DNA of 64,000 bases from NCBI GenBank assembly GCA_965242565.1, contig OZ251457.1, positions 186,001-250,000 of the forward strand, in the 5' to 3' direction. A model generated the notes under the pieces. That model saw only the letters and a list, made by a program, of their open reading frames with translations, made no database searches and was not told where the DNA came from. Source of the stretch: CATQGW01 sp965242565. GTDB taxonomy: Bacteria > Chloroflexota > Dehalococcoidia > Bin125. Positions 1-8,928 of this stretch are shown in pieces (positions within the stretch are counted from its first letter, which is position 1; every line of letters begins with the position of its first letter). The translations under genes and the position numbers were made by a program.

Positions 1-149
1 GGCGTCGGTCGCTAGAGCAGCGCCTCCGCGCCGCTCGCTTCAGACGCACCAGCCGTAACGACCGCGCCGCCTACGCCAAACTGCACCAACCGGCGCGCAC
101 ACCGAACCCGACTGCCGATATGGGCGATTCCTCCGATTCCCTGTGGCGA

Positions 150-530
150 ATGCGCGGTATCCGCGGCGCGACGACCGTGTCTGCCAACACGCGCGCAGCG
201 ATCCTCGACGCCACGCACGAGCTGCTGGCGGAGATGATCGCGCGCAACGGGGTCGAGGGCGAGGATGTCGCGTCGGCCTGGTTCACGACTACCGCGGACC
301 TGAACGCGGAGTTTCCGGCGGTCGTGGCGCGGCGCGATTTCGCCTGGCGCGACGCGGCGCTGATGTGCGGGCACGAGATGGATGTGCCGGGCGCGTTGCC
401 GGGCTGTCTGCGCATTCTGCTGCACGTCAACACCCGGCGGCGGCAGGACGAGATCGAACACGTGTATCTGCGCGGCGCGACGGTGCTGCGCCCCGATCGG
501 GTCCGAACGGACCCCCAAAGCGGCGACTGA
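150..530 (+). CDS. aroH: Chorismate mutase, AroH type
   Basis: This enzyme converts chorismate to prephenate, the branch toward phenylalanine and tyrosine, in the cytoplasm. The protein (about 126 aa from the chosen start) has the trimeric AroH fold signature: MRGIRGATT at the start (the active-site Arg), a Cys/Glu pair in MCGHEMDV, the Arg in CLRILLHVNT, and HVYLRGAT with the active-site Tyr near the end. I chose ATG 150 because the family normally begins right before RGIRGATT; an in-frame ATG at 120 is also possible. Neither has a clear ribosome site, and the frame stays open to the left edge, so an upstream extension or fusion cannot be excluded. It lies 27 bp before DAHP synthase and is probably cotranscribed with it. 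Confidence 0.9.
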   Translation: MRGIRGATTVSANTRAAILDATHELLAEMIARNGVEGEDVASAWFTTTADLNAEFPAVVARRDFAWRDAALMCGHEMDVPGALPGCLRILLHVNTRRRQDEIEHVYLRGATVLRPDRVRTDPQSGD

Positions 531-557
531 GCGCCGCGCAACGAAGGAGAACCGAAC

Positions 558-1613
558 ATGCTCGTGGTGATGAAACAGGACGCAACCGACGAAGAGGTCA
601 AGGGCGTGCTCGCACGCCTCAAGGATGCCAATCTCGAAGGCCACCTCTCGCCCGGCGAAGAGCGCGTCGTAATTGGCGCGGTCGGTGTGATCGTCGATCC
701 CGACATTCGCCCAGCGGTGAGCCGCATGGCCGGCGTGGAAGAGGTGATCGCGATCTCGCGCCCCTACAAGCTGACAGGGCGCGAGTTCCAGCCCGAAGAC
801 ACCGTGATCGATGTCGGCGGCGTCAAAATCGGCGACGGCACGATGGCCGTAATGGCCGGCCCCTGCAGCATCGAGAACGAGGAGCACATGGTCGCCACGG
901 CGCGCGCCGTGCGCGACGCGGGCGCCCAGATCATCCGCGGCGGTGCATTCAAGCCGCGCACCTCTCCCTACGCCTTCCGCGGCCTCGGTGAAGAGGGCTT
1001 GCGGCACCTCGCCGCCGCGCGCGAAGAAGTCGGCCTGCCGGTAATCACCGAGGTGATGTCCGAGCGCGACGTCGAAGTCGTCGCCCGCTACGCCGACATC
1101 CTGCAGATCGGCACGCGCAACATGCAGAACTTCACCCTGCTCGACGAGGTCGGCCTCACGCGCAAGCCGGTGATGCTGAAGCGCGGCCTGACCGCGACGA
1201 TCGACGAGTGGCTGCTGGCGGCCGAGTACATCATGGCCAAGGGCAACCGCGAGGTGATCCTCTGCGAGCGCGGCATCCGCACGTTCGAGACGGCGACCCG
1301 CAACACGCTCGATCTGTCGGCGATCCCGGTGATCAAGCGGCTCAGCCACCTGCCGGTGGTCAGCGATCCGTCGCACGGCACGGGCCACTGGTACCTGGTC
1401 GAGCCGATGGCCCGCGCCTCGATGGCAGTCGGCGCCGATGCGCTGATGATCGAGGTACACCCCTCGCCCGATCACGCGCTGTCGGACGGTCCGCAGTCGC
1501 TGACGTTCGAGAACTTCGCGGAGCTGATGGAGTCGCTGGAGCGGGTCGGCGAGGCCGTCGGCCGCCCGCTCTCCCCGCAGCCGGCCGCAACGCTGCCCGT
1601 CGCCGCCGGCTAG
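558..1613 (+). CDS. aroF: 3-deoxy-7-phosphoheptulonate (DAHP) synthase, class I beta
   Basis: It catalyses the first step of the shikimate pathway, condensing phosphoenolpyruvate and erythrose 4-phosphate. The 351-aa protein has an N-terminal ferredoxin-like regulatory domain (about residues 1-70) typical of the I-beta subfamily. A TIM barrel follows, with the motifs AGPCSIE, RGGAFKPRTSPYAF, QIGTRNMQNF, KRGL, CERGIRTFE and SDPSHGTGH that bind metal and substrate. The start is supported by an AAGGAG ribosome site just upstream. It forms an aromatic-biosynthesis pair with aroH. In relatives the N-terminal domain is a feedback site or partners with chorismate mutase, which fits this gene order. 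Confidence 0.95.
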   Translation: MLVVMKQDATDEEVKGVLARLKDANLEGHLSPGEERVVIGAVGVIVDPDIRPAVSRMAGVEEVIAISRPYKLTGREFQPEDTVIDVGGVKIGDGTMAVMAGPCSIENEEHMVATARAVRDAGAQIIRGGAFKPRTSPYAFRGLGEEGLRHLAAAREEVGLPVITEVMSERDVEVVARYADILQIGTRNMQNFTLLDEVGLTRKPVMLKRGLTATIDEWLLAAEYIMAKGNREVILCERGIRTFETATRNTLDLSAIPVIKRLSHLPVVSDPSHGTGHWYLVEPMARASMAVGADALMIEVHPSPDHALSDGPQSLTFENFAELMESLERVGEAVGRPLSPQPAATLPVAAG

Positions 1614-1670
1614 CGCACGCCCGCACTTCCGCCATACCCGCGCCGCCCCCACTGCCACCCTCGCTCCACC

Positions 1671-2021
1671 TCCGTCATACCCGCGCTTGCCGCGGAGCCT
1701 GCCCCCGGCCCGAACGGGGGTATCTTGCCGTGGCCAGCACCGACGCCCCGGGCCATCCTCCCAACGCCGCTCGCCCCCCATTCCGTCGCCCCAGACTTGC
1801 TCTGGGGCCCATACGGCGGTCGTTGGCGGGACGACGCCCGAGTGGCCCGCGAACGACGTCGGGAGGTCGTTCGGGGCTCTTGCACCGCGCACGGCGTTGG
1901 GTTTGGGTTCCAGATCAAGTCTGGAACGACGGATCCTGGGGGTGGGGTTGGGTGCCGCACACGTCGAGATACCCCCGTTCGGGCCGGGGGCAGGCTCCGC
2001 GGCAAGCGCGGGTATGACGGA
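1671..2021. mobile_element. MITE-like element with 55-bp perfect terminal inverted repeats
   Basis: Positions 1671-1725 and 1967-2021 are exact reverse complements over all 55 bases, ending in TCCGTCAT. The 241-bp centre has no credible gene but holds smaller hairpins (around 1788-1813 and 1909-1933). Size, long perfect ends and lack of coding sequence fit a miniature inverted-repeat element or a mobile palindromic element. No obvious target-site duplication was found. Related arms occur at about 23895-23945 and 24570-24592. It lies in the 556-bp gap between aroF and the coiled-coil gene, which otherwise holds only short GGGAATGACGG-type repeats at 2030-2150. Confidence 0.75.
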
Positions 2022-2169
2022 GTAGAGAAAGGGGCGGGAACGACGGAAAGGAGCGGCGGGAACGACGGAAGTGTGAGCAGTCCCTAGCGCCCGCCCACGC
2101 CCATGCGTGTGAATGACGGGAAAAGGTGGGCGGGAGTGACGGAGGGGGTGGCGGACCGGCTGAAGCGCG

Positions 2170-2763
2170 TCAGGCGGGGGGGCGGGTTTCGGCGTCGCGG
2201 GCGTCGAGGTTGCGGGCTTCCTGGGCCTGCGCCAGCTTCAGTTCCAACGCGCTGACGGAGTTGTTGACGTTCTGCTCGAGGCTGTTGAGCTGTTCGGCGA
2301 GGCGGCGCAGCATTTCGAGCGAGTAGCGGTCGGCTTCGAGCGCCTGCTCGACGGCGTCCGTCGCCGCAGCGCCCCGAACGCCGGCCGCTTCGGCGCGGGC
2401 GTTCTCGATCGCCTCGCGCGCCGACTGCCCCGCGCGCTCGAGAATTTCATCGGCCCGCTGCTGCGCGGAGACGACGATCTCGTGCGCGTCGATCTGGCTC
2501 TCGGCCTCTTGCCGGGCGCGGTTGACGATCAGTTGGGCTTCTTCGCGCGCTTTGTCGAGCACGTTGTCGCGCTCGGAGATCAGCTTGTCGGCCTGTTCGA
2601 GCGAGGCGGGCGCTGTCGCCCGCAGGCGGTCGATCAGGTCGAGCAGCTGCTCGCGGTCGACCACCCAGCCAGCGCCGAAGCGCGCATTGCGCCCGGCCAG
2701 CACGGCGTCTTCCAGCTGGTCGATGATTTCGAGGAGGTCGATGTCAGCCTCCCGACGCTCCAC
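2170..2763 (-). CDS. Coiled-coil protein resembling DivIVA / F0 subunit-b type proteins
   Basis: A roughly 197-aa, charged, mostly helical protein of unknown function. From about residue 50 it is a long coiled coil rich in Glu, Ala, Arg and Gln (DKAREEAQLIVNRARQEAES), resembling the ATP-synthase b-subunit or DivIVA stalks but with no membrane segment. I chose GTG 2763, which overlaps the end of coaD and precedes the conserved-looking DLLEIIDQLEDAV. An ATG at 2808 lies deeper inside coaD and is less likely. It is the last gene of the htrA-to-coaD operon. In Chloroflexota a similar protein often follows coaD (from memory); a role in cell shape or division is only a guess. Confidence 0.7.
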   Translation of the reverse strand: MERREADIDLLEIIDQLEDAVLAGRNARFGAGWVVDREQLLDLIDRLRATAPASLEQADKLISERDNVLDKAREEAQLIVNRARQEAESQIDAHEIVVSAQQRADEILERAGQSAREAIENARAEAAGVRGAAATDAVEQALEADRYSLEMLRRLAEQLNSLEQNVNNSVSALELKLAQAQEARNLDARDAETRPPA

Positions 2764-3244
2764 GCCGATCCGGCGGTCCGAACTTCGCTTCGAGCGCGCG
2801 CGCCACATTGGGCGGCACGAGGTCGTCGACGGGATGGCGCAGGGCGGCGAGCTCGCGGATGCGGCTGGCCGAGATGAACAGGTGCTTGTGTCCGGCCATC
2901 AGAAAGACGGACTCGATGTGCGGCGCCATCTTCTTGTTCATCAGCGCCATATCGAACTCGGTCTCGAAGCCGGTCACGGCGCGGATGCCGCGCACGAGCA
3001 CGCTCGCGCCCACGACATCGGCATAGTTCACGACCAGCCCCTCGAAGCTGGCGGCGCGCACGTTGGGGCAGCCCGCCGTTGCTTCGCGGATCAGTTCGAG
3101 CCGCTCTTCGACGGTGAACAGCTGGCGGTCGCGGCCGTAAACGGCCATCACCACTTCGTCGAACATCCCGGCGGCGCGCTGGACGATGTCGAGATGCCCG
3201 TTGGTGATCGGGTCGAAGCCGCCCGGGTAGAGCGCGATGGTCAT
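2744..3244 (-). CDS. coaD: Phosphopantetheine adenylyltransferase
   Basis: It catalyses the fourth step of coenzyme A synthesis, transferring AMP from ATP to 4'-phosphopantetheine. The 166-aa length is typical. The N-terminus ALYPGGFDPITNGHLDI contains the nucleotidyltransferase TxGH site, and later motifs RGIRAVTGFETEFDMALMN and the ISASRIRELA loop are family hallmarks. Its ATG overlaps the rsmD stop as ATGA, which supports translational coupling. The coupling of rsmD and coaD is widespread in bacteria. Confidence 0.96.
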   Translation of the reverse strand: MTIALYPGGFDPITNGHLDIVQRAAGMFDEVVMAVYGRDRQLFTVEERLELIREATAGCPNVRAASFEGLVVNYADVVGASVLVRGIRAVTGFETEFDMALMNKKMAPHIESVFLMAGHKHLFISASRIRELAALRHPVDDLVPPNVARALEAKFGPPDRRGASGG

Positions 3245-3819
3245 GGCCCGCCCTCCGCTCGATATGTCTCTAGGACGCCTTCACCATACCGCCGCTGGTC
3301 AATGCGGACTAGCCCACCGATCCGATCGGGGGCGGCGGGACGCTCCGCTGTAGCCGTAGGACGCCGCCAGAGGACGAGCGCAGCCGGCGCGAGCAGCGCC
3401 GATTGGTCGAGCTGTTCCACGACCGGTAGCGCGTCTACGCCGTAGGGCGGATCGACGAACGCCAGGCTGAGCGGGCGGCGCACGCGCGTCCAACAGCGCT
3501 CGGCGGGCAGGCGCAGCACGGCGGCGCGGCGCTCCACGCCGAGGTCCGCCAGGTTGCGTCGGATCACGGCGCAGGCGGGCGCGGCGCGCTCGACGAAATC
3601 AACCCAGGCCGCGCCGCGGCTGAGCGCTTCGATCCCCAGATAACCCGCGCCGGCGTAGAGGTCCAGCACCTGAGCGTCGTCCAGCGCCTCGCGCACTTCG
3701 GCGCGTCCGAAGATCGACTGGCGCAGCATCGCGGTGGCCGGACGGGTACCGGCGGCCGGCGAGCGCAGCCGGCGGCCGCGCAGTTCGCCGCCCACGACGC
3801 GCGCGGCAGTGCGCGGCAT
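3241..3819 (-). CDS. rsmD: 16S rRNA (guanine-966-N2)-methyltransferase
   Basis: It methylates G966 of 16S rRNA using S-adenosylmethionine. The 192-aa protein opens with RVVGGELRGRRLRSP, the RsmD N-terminal signature, then TRPATAMLRQSIFG, the SAM-binding motif VLDLYAGAGYLGIEALSRGA and the catalytic FVDPPYG. The ATG at 3819 lies 5 bp after the stop of the GH18-like gene, matching the family start; the longer open frame upstream is only the shadow of that gene. It is coupled to coaD by an ATGA overlap. Confidence 0.93.
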   Translation of the reverse strand: MPRTAARVVGGELRGRRLRSPAAGTRPATAMLRQSIFGRAEVREALDDAQVLDLYAGAGYLGIEALSRGAAWVDFVERAAPACAVIRRNLADLGVERRAAVLRLPAERCWTRVRRPLSLAFVDPPYGVDALPVVEQLDQSALLAPAALVLWRRPTATAERPAAPDRIGGLVRIDQRRYGEGVLETYRAEGGP

Positions 3820-3824
3820 CGGTC

Positions 3825-5594
3825 CTAGTCCACGATCGGCACGGTGATCACCGTGCCGACGCGCACATCGCCGTCGCTGACGACCAGTTGCGCTTCGTAG
3901 TCGCCCGCCTCGGGCGGCAGTTCCCAGACCTGCCAGCCGGTGCCGCTGGCTCCGCTCAGCGCGCCGGCCTGCACGGCGAAGACGGGCGAGAACAGGATCG
4001 GATTGGGCAGGCGCAGGTCGACCTGTCCGGTTTCGAGGAAGGCGGAGACGGCGGGCCAGAGGTTGGCGTTGGCTCGGTCGGCGGAGACATTGCTGAGATA
4101 GACGCCGCCGAGCTGCATTTCTTCGACCGAGATCAGCTTGAACGCGGCGCTGAAGCGGTTTTCGATCCAGATCGTGACCTGGTTGCCGCTGAGGTCCGGA
4201 TACGAGAAGGAGACGGTGCGTGTAGCGTCGTCCCAGTGGATGCCGCTGCTGGCGCTGTCGCGCTGGATACTCGCGCCCTGCAAGGTGACGCGCTCGCCCG
4301 CCACATACGGTCCCGTTTCGCGGATGCTCACCGTGCTGGCGACGCCGAGCGCCGCGCGCTGCGTGGTCGTGGAGAGCACCCCGCCGCTGCGCACGACGGC
4401 GTCGGAAGAGACGGCGAGCAGCACTTTTTCGCGCGGCACGCGCGAGAGCAGGGTAGGCATCGAGGCGTCGATCGCGGCTTGGTGGATCGTCGGATCGAGC
4501 GGCGGCTCGGCGACGATGAAATCGGCCGCCGCGCCGATCACGGTCAGGTCGTATGCGCCCTCGCCCAGCCCGCCGCTGGTCGTGAGCGGGATATGGACGC
4601 TGAAGCCGCGCCCGTCGCGGTGCAGCAGATCGGCGAGCTCGGTGACAAACGACGAGAACTGGCCGCGCAGCGCCGGGCTGACTTCGCGGTAGTCGAGATC
4701 GACGCCGGCGTAGCGTCCGTTCTGAATGGCGAGCATGATCGCGGCGATGTGCGCGCGGCGCAGCTGGTCGGAGGCCAGAATGTCGTTGACGGTCACCGCG
4801 TCTTCGGGCGCCGCCCAAACGACGGGCCAGATGCTCTGGGTGACGCTGGGCAGCGCCTGGTCGACGCCGCCGAGCAGCGATCCGTCGGATGCCGGCGTCC
4901 AGCCTTCGAGGTGGACGATGGTGAGCGAGCCGACGACATCGGCGGACGGTTCGTGGCCGCGCGGGACGCGCCCGGCGAGCACATCGCGGAACTGGAGGCG
5001 GCGCAGGATCACGATGTTGGCGGGCAGCTCGGCGAGCATGATCCGGGCGCTGATGCCGTCCGGCTCGAGCTGCGCCGGGCCGAGCCGCACCCAGTCGGCG
5101 CCGTCCCAGGTGTACGCGCCCAGGTTGCGCCCGTCCTGCGTGGGTGTGGAGAGGCGGATCGTGAGTTCGAACGGCCCGGCGGAGGAGCCGGGCCCGCGCA
5201 CGTTGAACATCGGGCTGGCCGCGCCGAGTACATCGGGCACCTCCGGCAGCCGTTCGCCGAGCGCCGCCGAAAAGCGGGTGGTGAGCTGCGCGATGCCGTC
5301 GCTCTCCTGCTCGTCGTCCGAGTTGATCTGGTCGACCAGTCCTGGCTCAAAGAAGAGGACGACGATCAACCCGGCGAGCAGCGCGCCGATCACGAGCACG
5401 ATCAGCAGTCCGGTGCTGCGCCCTCCGCCGCCGGCTGCGGGCGCGGGCGGCTGCGGTTGCGGCGGCGGCGAGTCGCGGCGCGGCTCGTCGGCGAAGGGCG
5501 TGCGCTGCCCGGCCTCCGGAGCGGGCGCGCCGACCCGCCGCACGGGGCGCTGGGCGAACGGTCCGCCGCTGTCGCCGAACGGTCCGTCGCTCAT
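3825..5594 (-). CDS. Membrane-anchored GH18-like (chitinase-fold) protein with altered catalytic motif
   Basis: A 589-aa protein: proline-rich cytoplasmic N-terminus (residues 1-60), one membrane segment (about 60-85, LLIVLVIGALLAGLIVVLFF), an extracellular beta-rich region, then a domain resembling the GH18 fold of spore-cortex SleL/YaaH-like proteins (LEGWTP, YAGVDLDYREV near residue 298, KVLLAVSS). In active GH18 enzymes the motif is DGxDxDxE. Here the first Asp is Ala and the catalytic Glu position is Arg, with Glu only one residue later. It may bind glycans or peptidoglycan without hydrolysing them. It overlaps htrA by ATGA, placing it in an envelope-related operon. Confidence 0.7.
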   Translation of the reverse strand: MSDGPFGDSGGPFAQRPVRRVGAPAPEAGQRTPFADEPRRDSPPPQPQPPAPAAGGGGRSTGLLIVLVIGALLAGLIVVLFFEPGLVDQINSDDEQESDGIAQLTTRFSAALGERLPEVPDVLGAASPMFNVRGPGSSAGPFELTIRLSTPTQDGRNLGAYTWDGADWVRLGPAQLEPDGISARIMLAELPANIVILRRLQFRDVLAGRVPRGHEPSADVVGSLTIVHLEGWTPASDGSLLGGVDQALPSVTQSIWPVVWAAPEDAVTVNDILASDQLRRAHIAAIMLAIQNGRYAGVDLDYREVSPALRGQFSSFVTELADLLHRDGRGFSVHIPLTTSGGLGEGAYDLTVIGAAADFIVAEPPLDPTIHQAAIDASMPTLLSRVPREKVLLAVSSDAVVRSGGVLSTTTQRAALGVASTVSIRETGPYVAGERVTLQGASIQRDSASSGIHWDDATRTVSFSYPDLSGNQVTIWIENRFSAAFKLISVEEMQLGGVYLSNVSADRANANLWPAVSAFLETGQVDLRLPNPILFSPVFAVQAGALSGASGTGWQVWELPPEAGDYEAQLVVSDGDVRVGTVITVPIVD

Positions 5595-6784
5595 GGGAGC
5601 CGCAATTCCGGCGCGAGTGTGAGGTCCAGGTCACGCCCGTCGCGGTGAACGCGCACCGGCACCTCCACGCCCGGACGCAGCCGCGCCAGCGCGTTGAGGT
5701 AGGGCGTGTCCGCGTCGATCGTCGCTCCGTCCAGCTCGCGGATCACGTCGCCCGGCCGGATGCCCGCGCGGGCGAAGACGCCGCTGCGCTTGATTTCGAG
5801 CAGGAATGACCCCTCGTTGACCGAGAGGCCGAGCTGCGCCGCCGCCTGCGGCGTGAGCAGCCGCTCATTGACGACGCCGAACGTGGGGCGCGGGTAGTAG
5901 CCGTCGGCGGCGATCGCCCGCGCCACTTCCAAGACGCGCTCGATCCGAATCGCGAAACCCACGCCGTCGACGAAGTCGCCGTCCTGCGTCTCGCGCGCAA
6001 TCACGCTGGTGAGGCCGACCACCTCGCCCTTGAGGTTGACCAGCGCGCCGCCGCTGTTGCCGAAATTGAGCGCCGCGTCGGTCTGAATCAGGTCATCCTG
6101 GACATAGCGATCGCGCTGGAAGTCGGTGTCGGGGTGGCTGACGACGCCCAGCGTCATCGCGATCTCCTCGCCCAGCAGCACGTTGCCCACGGCCAGCACA
6201 TGCTCGCCGGTGGAGAGCGCGCCGGCCGCGCCGAACGCGGCGGGCCGGAGGTCGTCCAGTTCCACGCGGTCCACGCGCAGCACGGCGACATCGCTGAAGG
6301 GCGCGTCGCTGCTGATCAGTTCGGCGCGCGCGCGCTCACCGTCGGCCAGGATCACCTCGATCAGTTCAGTGTCCTCAATCACGTGCGCCGCAGTCACGAT
6401 GTTGCCCGCCTCGTCCAGCACGATCCCCGTGCCCAGCGCGACCGGCTGGTAGACGAGCCCGTCTTCGTTGGTGCGCTCCTCGCCCTCGGCGCTGATCAGC
6501 ACGATCGAGGGCGCGACGCGGGCGTAGGCGTCGACCACCCGCTCGTGCAGCGGCGGATCGATCCGTTCCAGCACGTGGTCGAGCACGCGCGCGATCACCG
6601 CATCGCTGATCGGCTCATCGTTCTGCGCCTCGGTTTCCAGCACCTCCAGCACGATGCGCTCGACTTCCACGGGGTCGATCTGGGCCTCGCCATTCTGAAA
6701 GACGCCAATCAGGACGGCGACGACCGCTCCCGCGGCGGCGCCGGCGAGGAAGGCGGCCAGCCAGATGTTTCGCACGCTGCGCAC
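5591..6784 (-). CDS. htrA: HtrA/DegP-family serine protease with PDZ domain
   Basis: An envelope quality-control protease of about 397 aa. It has an N-terminal membrane anchor (about residues 7-28), then a trypsin-like domain with the complete triad: His in TAAHVIE (about 133), Asp in FSDVAVLRV (about 165) and Ser in NFGNSGGALVN (about 244). A C-terminal PDZ domain follows (RAGIRPGDVIRELDG). I chose GTG 6784 because it sits just before the anchor; the long upstream extension in this frame is non-coding and overlaps greA and lysS. It is the first gene of the five-gene minus-strand operon and is divergent from greA. Confidence 0.9.
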   Translation of the reverse strand: MRSVRNIWLAAFLAGAAAGAVVAVLIGVFQNGEAQIDPVEVERIVLEVLETEAQNDEPISDAVIARVLDHVLERIDPPLHERVVDAYARVAPSIVLISAEGEERTNEDGLVYQPVALGTGIVLDEAGNIVTAAHVIEDTELIEVILADGERARAELISSDAPFSDVAVLRVDRVELDDLRPAAFGAAGALSTGEHVLAVGNVLLGEEIAMTLGVVSHPDTDFQRDRYVQDDLIQTDAALNFGNSGGALVNLKGEVVGLTSVIARETQDGDFVDGVGFAIRIERVLEVARAIAADGYYPRPTFGVVNERLLTPQAAAQLGLSVNEGSFLLEIKRSGVFARAGIRPGDVIRELDGATIDADTPYLNALARLRPGVEVPVRVHRDGRDLDLTLAPELRLP

Positions 6785-6871
6785 GAGGCGACCCCGATCC
6801 GCCGCTCCGAGCGGCGCAATATGATAGTATATCCGCGTTCGAGTATGTGATGCCGGGCGCTGGAGGCCGTC
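6785..6871. promoter_or_regulatory. Divergent AT-rich promoter region for htrA and greA
   Basis: This 87-bp gap contains the only AT-rich stretch nearby. A perfect-looking minus-strand -10 box TATACT (6826-6831) lies 42 bp upstream of the htrA start. On the plus strand an overlapping TAGTAT lies about 42 bp before greA. No strong -35 box is visible for either. An SD-like GGAGG precedes greA at about 6860. Confidence 0.4.
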
Positions 6872-7354
6872 GTGACGCTGCGCAGGACCATTCCCGTGAC
6901 GCGCGAGGGCATGGAGCGTCTGCGCGCCGAGCTCACCGACCTCAAGACGCGCCAACGCCCCGAAGCCGCGCTGCGCATTCAGCAGTCGCGCGAGGACTCC
7001 GCCGGCGGCCAGGACGAGGGGGAGGGACTCGAGACGCGCGCTGAGCAGTCTTTCATCGAGGGCCGTATCCGCGAGCTCGAGACGTTGCTCGCCAACGCCG
7101 AGCTGATCGACGAGGACGAGGCGCACAACTCCGAGACGGTACGGCTCGGCTCGACCGTCACCGTGCGCCCCAGCCGCCGCCGCAAAGACTTCACCTACAT
7201 GATCGTCGGCCCCGCGGAGGTGGATCCGTCGCGCGGCCGCGTGAGCGACGAGTCGCCCGTGGGCAAAGCGCTGCTCGGCGCGCGCGTGGGCGACATCGTG
7301 GAGGTGCAGGCGCCCGCCGGCTTGCTCAAGCTCAAAGTCAAGGCCATCGAATAG
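6872..7354 (+). CDS. greA: Transcription elongation factor GreA
   Basis: It rescues backtracked RNA polymerase by stimulating transcript cleavage. The 160-aa protein shows the N-terminal coiled coil (MERLRAELTDLKTRQRPE through EGRIRELETLLANAELID, residues about 14-85) with acidic tip residues, then the FKBP-like C-terminal domain (VGPAEVDPSRGRVSDESPVGKAL). It starts at GTG 6872, preceded by GGAGG. It is the first plus-strand gene of a greA-lysS pair, a common bacterial arrangement. Confidence 0.95.
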   Translation: MTLRRTIPVTREGMERLRAELTDLKTRQRPEAALRIQQSREDSAGGQDEGEGLETRAEQSFIEGRIRELETLLANAELIDEDEAHNSETVRLGSTVTVRPSRRRKDFTYMIVGPAEVDPSRGRVSDESPVGKALLGARVGDIVEVQAPAGLLKLKVKAIE

Positions 7355-7432
7355 CTGCGGGCGGCCCCCGCGCGCGTGTCGGGCGTGTGTTCGGCGTGCG
7401 GTCCGGAGGCCGCCGTCGAGGGGAGAGGGCGC

Positions 7433-8923
7433 ATGCCGCGCGACAGCCGCCGCCTGCTGGAAATCATCGAAGAACGCCGCGCCCGCGCCGACGCGCAGCG
7501 CGCGCTCGGTCTGGACCCGTATCCGCCGCGCACCAGCCGCACGCACACGCTGGCGGCAGCGCACGCGCTGTTCGTCGCGAGCGAGGAGCGCGGCGATTCC
7601 ACGCCGAGCGAGCGGGTCACGATCGCCGGGCGCGCACACGCGATCCGCAATATGGGGCGGATCGCGTTCATCGACATCGAGGACGACTCCGACGCGCTGC
7701 AGATCCTGATCAGCCGGCGGGCGCTGGGCGACGGCTGGGAGGTGATCGACAGCCTCGATCTGGGCGACTTCGTGGAGGCGGAGGGGCTGATGATCCGCTC
7801 GCGGCGCGGCGAGGTCTCGCTCCAGGCCGACGCGCTGCGACCGCTGGCCAAGGCGCTGCGCCCGCCGCCGGAGAAGTATCACGGGCTACAGGATCAGGAG
7901 TTGCGCTACCGCAGGCGCTATCTCGATCTGATGGCGAATGCGGAGGCCAAGGAGACGCTGCGGGCGCGCTCGCGGGTGATCGCGGCGGTGCGGCGCTTTA
8001 TGGACGGGCGCGGCTTCATCGAGGTCGAGACGCCGGTGCTGCAGAACGAAGCCGGCGGCGCGGCGGCGCGTCCGTTTCTGACGCATTTCAATGCGCTCGA
8101 CGAGCCGCGCGCGCTGCGGATCGCGCTGGAACTGCATCTGAAGCGGCTGATCGTCGGCGGCTTCGACAGGGTGTACGAAATCGGGCGGGTCTTCCGCAAC
8201 GAGGGATTCGGCAACCGCTGGAACCCCGAATTTACGATGCTCGAATCGTACGAGGCGTACGTCGACTATCGCCATGTTGCGGAGATGGTGGAGGAGATGC
8301 TGGCGTATGCGGCGACCGAGGCGACGGGCGGAACGCGCGTCCCCTGGCGCGAGGGCGAACTTGATTTCACGCCGCCGTTCGCGCGGATCACGATGGTCGA
8401 CGCGGTGCGGGAGCACGCCGGCGTCGATTTTCGCGAGTACGACAGCGTGGAGGCGATGACTGAACTGTTACGAGAGAAGAGCATACCCGTTCCGCCCGAC
8501 GCCGGCTGGGGCAAACTGTTCGACGAGCTGGTGTCGGCGTTGGTCGAGCCGCACCTGCAACAGCCGACCTTCCTGCTCGATTACCCGGTGGCGATCTCGC
8601 CGCTGGCGAAGCGGACGGCGGAGGATCCGCGTCTGGTCGAGCGCTTCGAGCTGTTCGTGGGCGGCTGGGAGTTGGCGAACTCGTATACAGAGTTGAACGA
8701 TCCGGTCGATCAGCGCGAGCGCTTCGAGCGTCAGCTGGCGCTGCGCGACGCCGGAGACGACGAAGCCGAACTACTCGACGAGGACTTCCTGACGGCGCTG
8801 GAACACGGGATGCCGCCGACGGGCGGCTTGGGTATGGGGATGGATCGCCTGGCGATGCTGCTAACCAACCAGCAGTCGATCCGCGACGTGATTCTCTTCC
8901 CCCAGATGCGCGCAGAGGAGTGA
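7433..8923 (+). CDS. lysS: Lysyl-tRNA synthetase, class II
   Basis: It charges tRNA-Lys. The protein is 496 aa from ATG 7433, which has a GGGGAGAGGG ribosome site; an in-frame GTG at 7376 is less likely. It has an N-terminal OB-fold anticodon-binding domain (about residues 45-150), then the class II core. Motif 2 reads RVFRNEGFGNRWNPEFTML and motif 3 reads GLGMGMDRLAMLLTN, ending ILFPQMR. It lies 78 bp after greA. Confidence 0.96.
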   Translation: MPRDSRRLLEIIEERRARADAQRALGLDPYPPRTSRTHTLAAAHALFVASEERGDSTPSERVTIAGRAHAIRNMGRIAFIDIEDDSDALQILISRRALGDGWEVIDSLDLGDFVEAEGLMIRSRRGEVSLQADALRPLAKALRPPPEKYHGLQDQELRYRRRYLDLMANAEAKETLRARSRVIAAVRRFMDGRGFIEVETPVLQNEAGGAAARPFLTHFNALDEPRALRIALELHLKRLIVGGFDRVYEIGRVFRNEGFGNRWNPEFTMLESYEAYVDYRHVAEMVEEMLAYAATEATGGTRVPWREGELDFTPPFARITMVDAVREHAGVDFREYDSVEAMTELLREKSIPVPPDAGWGKLFDELVSALVEPHLQQPTFLLDYPVAISPLAKRTAEDPRLVERFELFVGGWELANSYTELNDPVDQRERFERQLALRDAGDDEAELLDEDFLTALEHGMPPTGGLGMGMDRLAMLLTNQQSIRDVILFPQMRAEE

Positions 8924-8928
8924 GGGCG

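Noticed and set aside
12..1892. Long open frame on the minus strand (626 codons)
   Set aside because: It is antisense to aroH and aroF and has low-complexity Arg/Ala/His composition; GC-rich coding DNA commonly leaves such shadows open.
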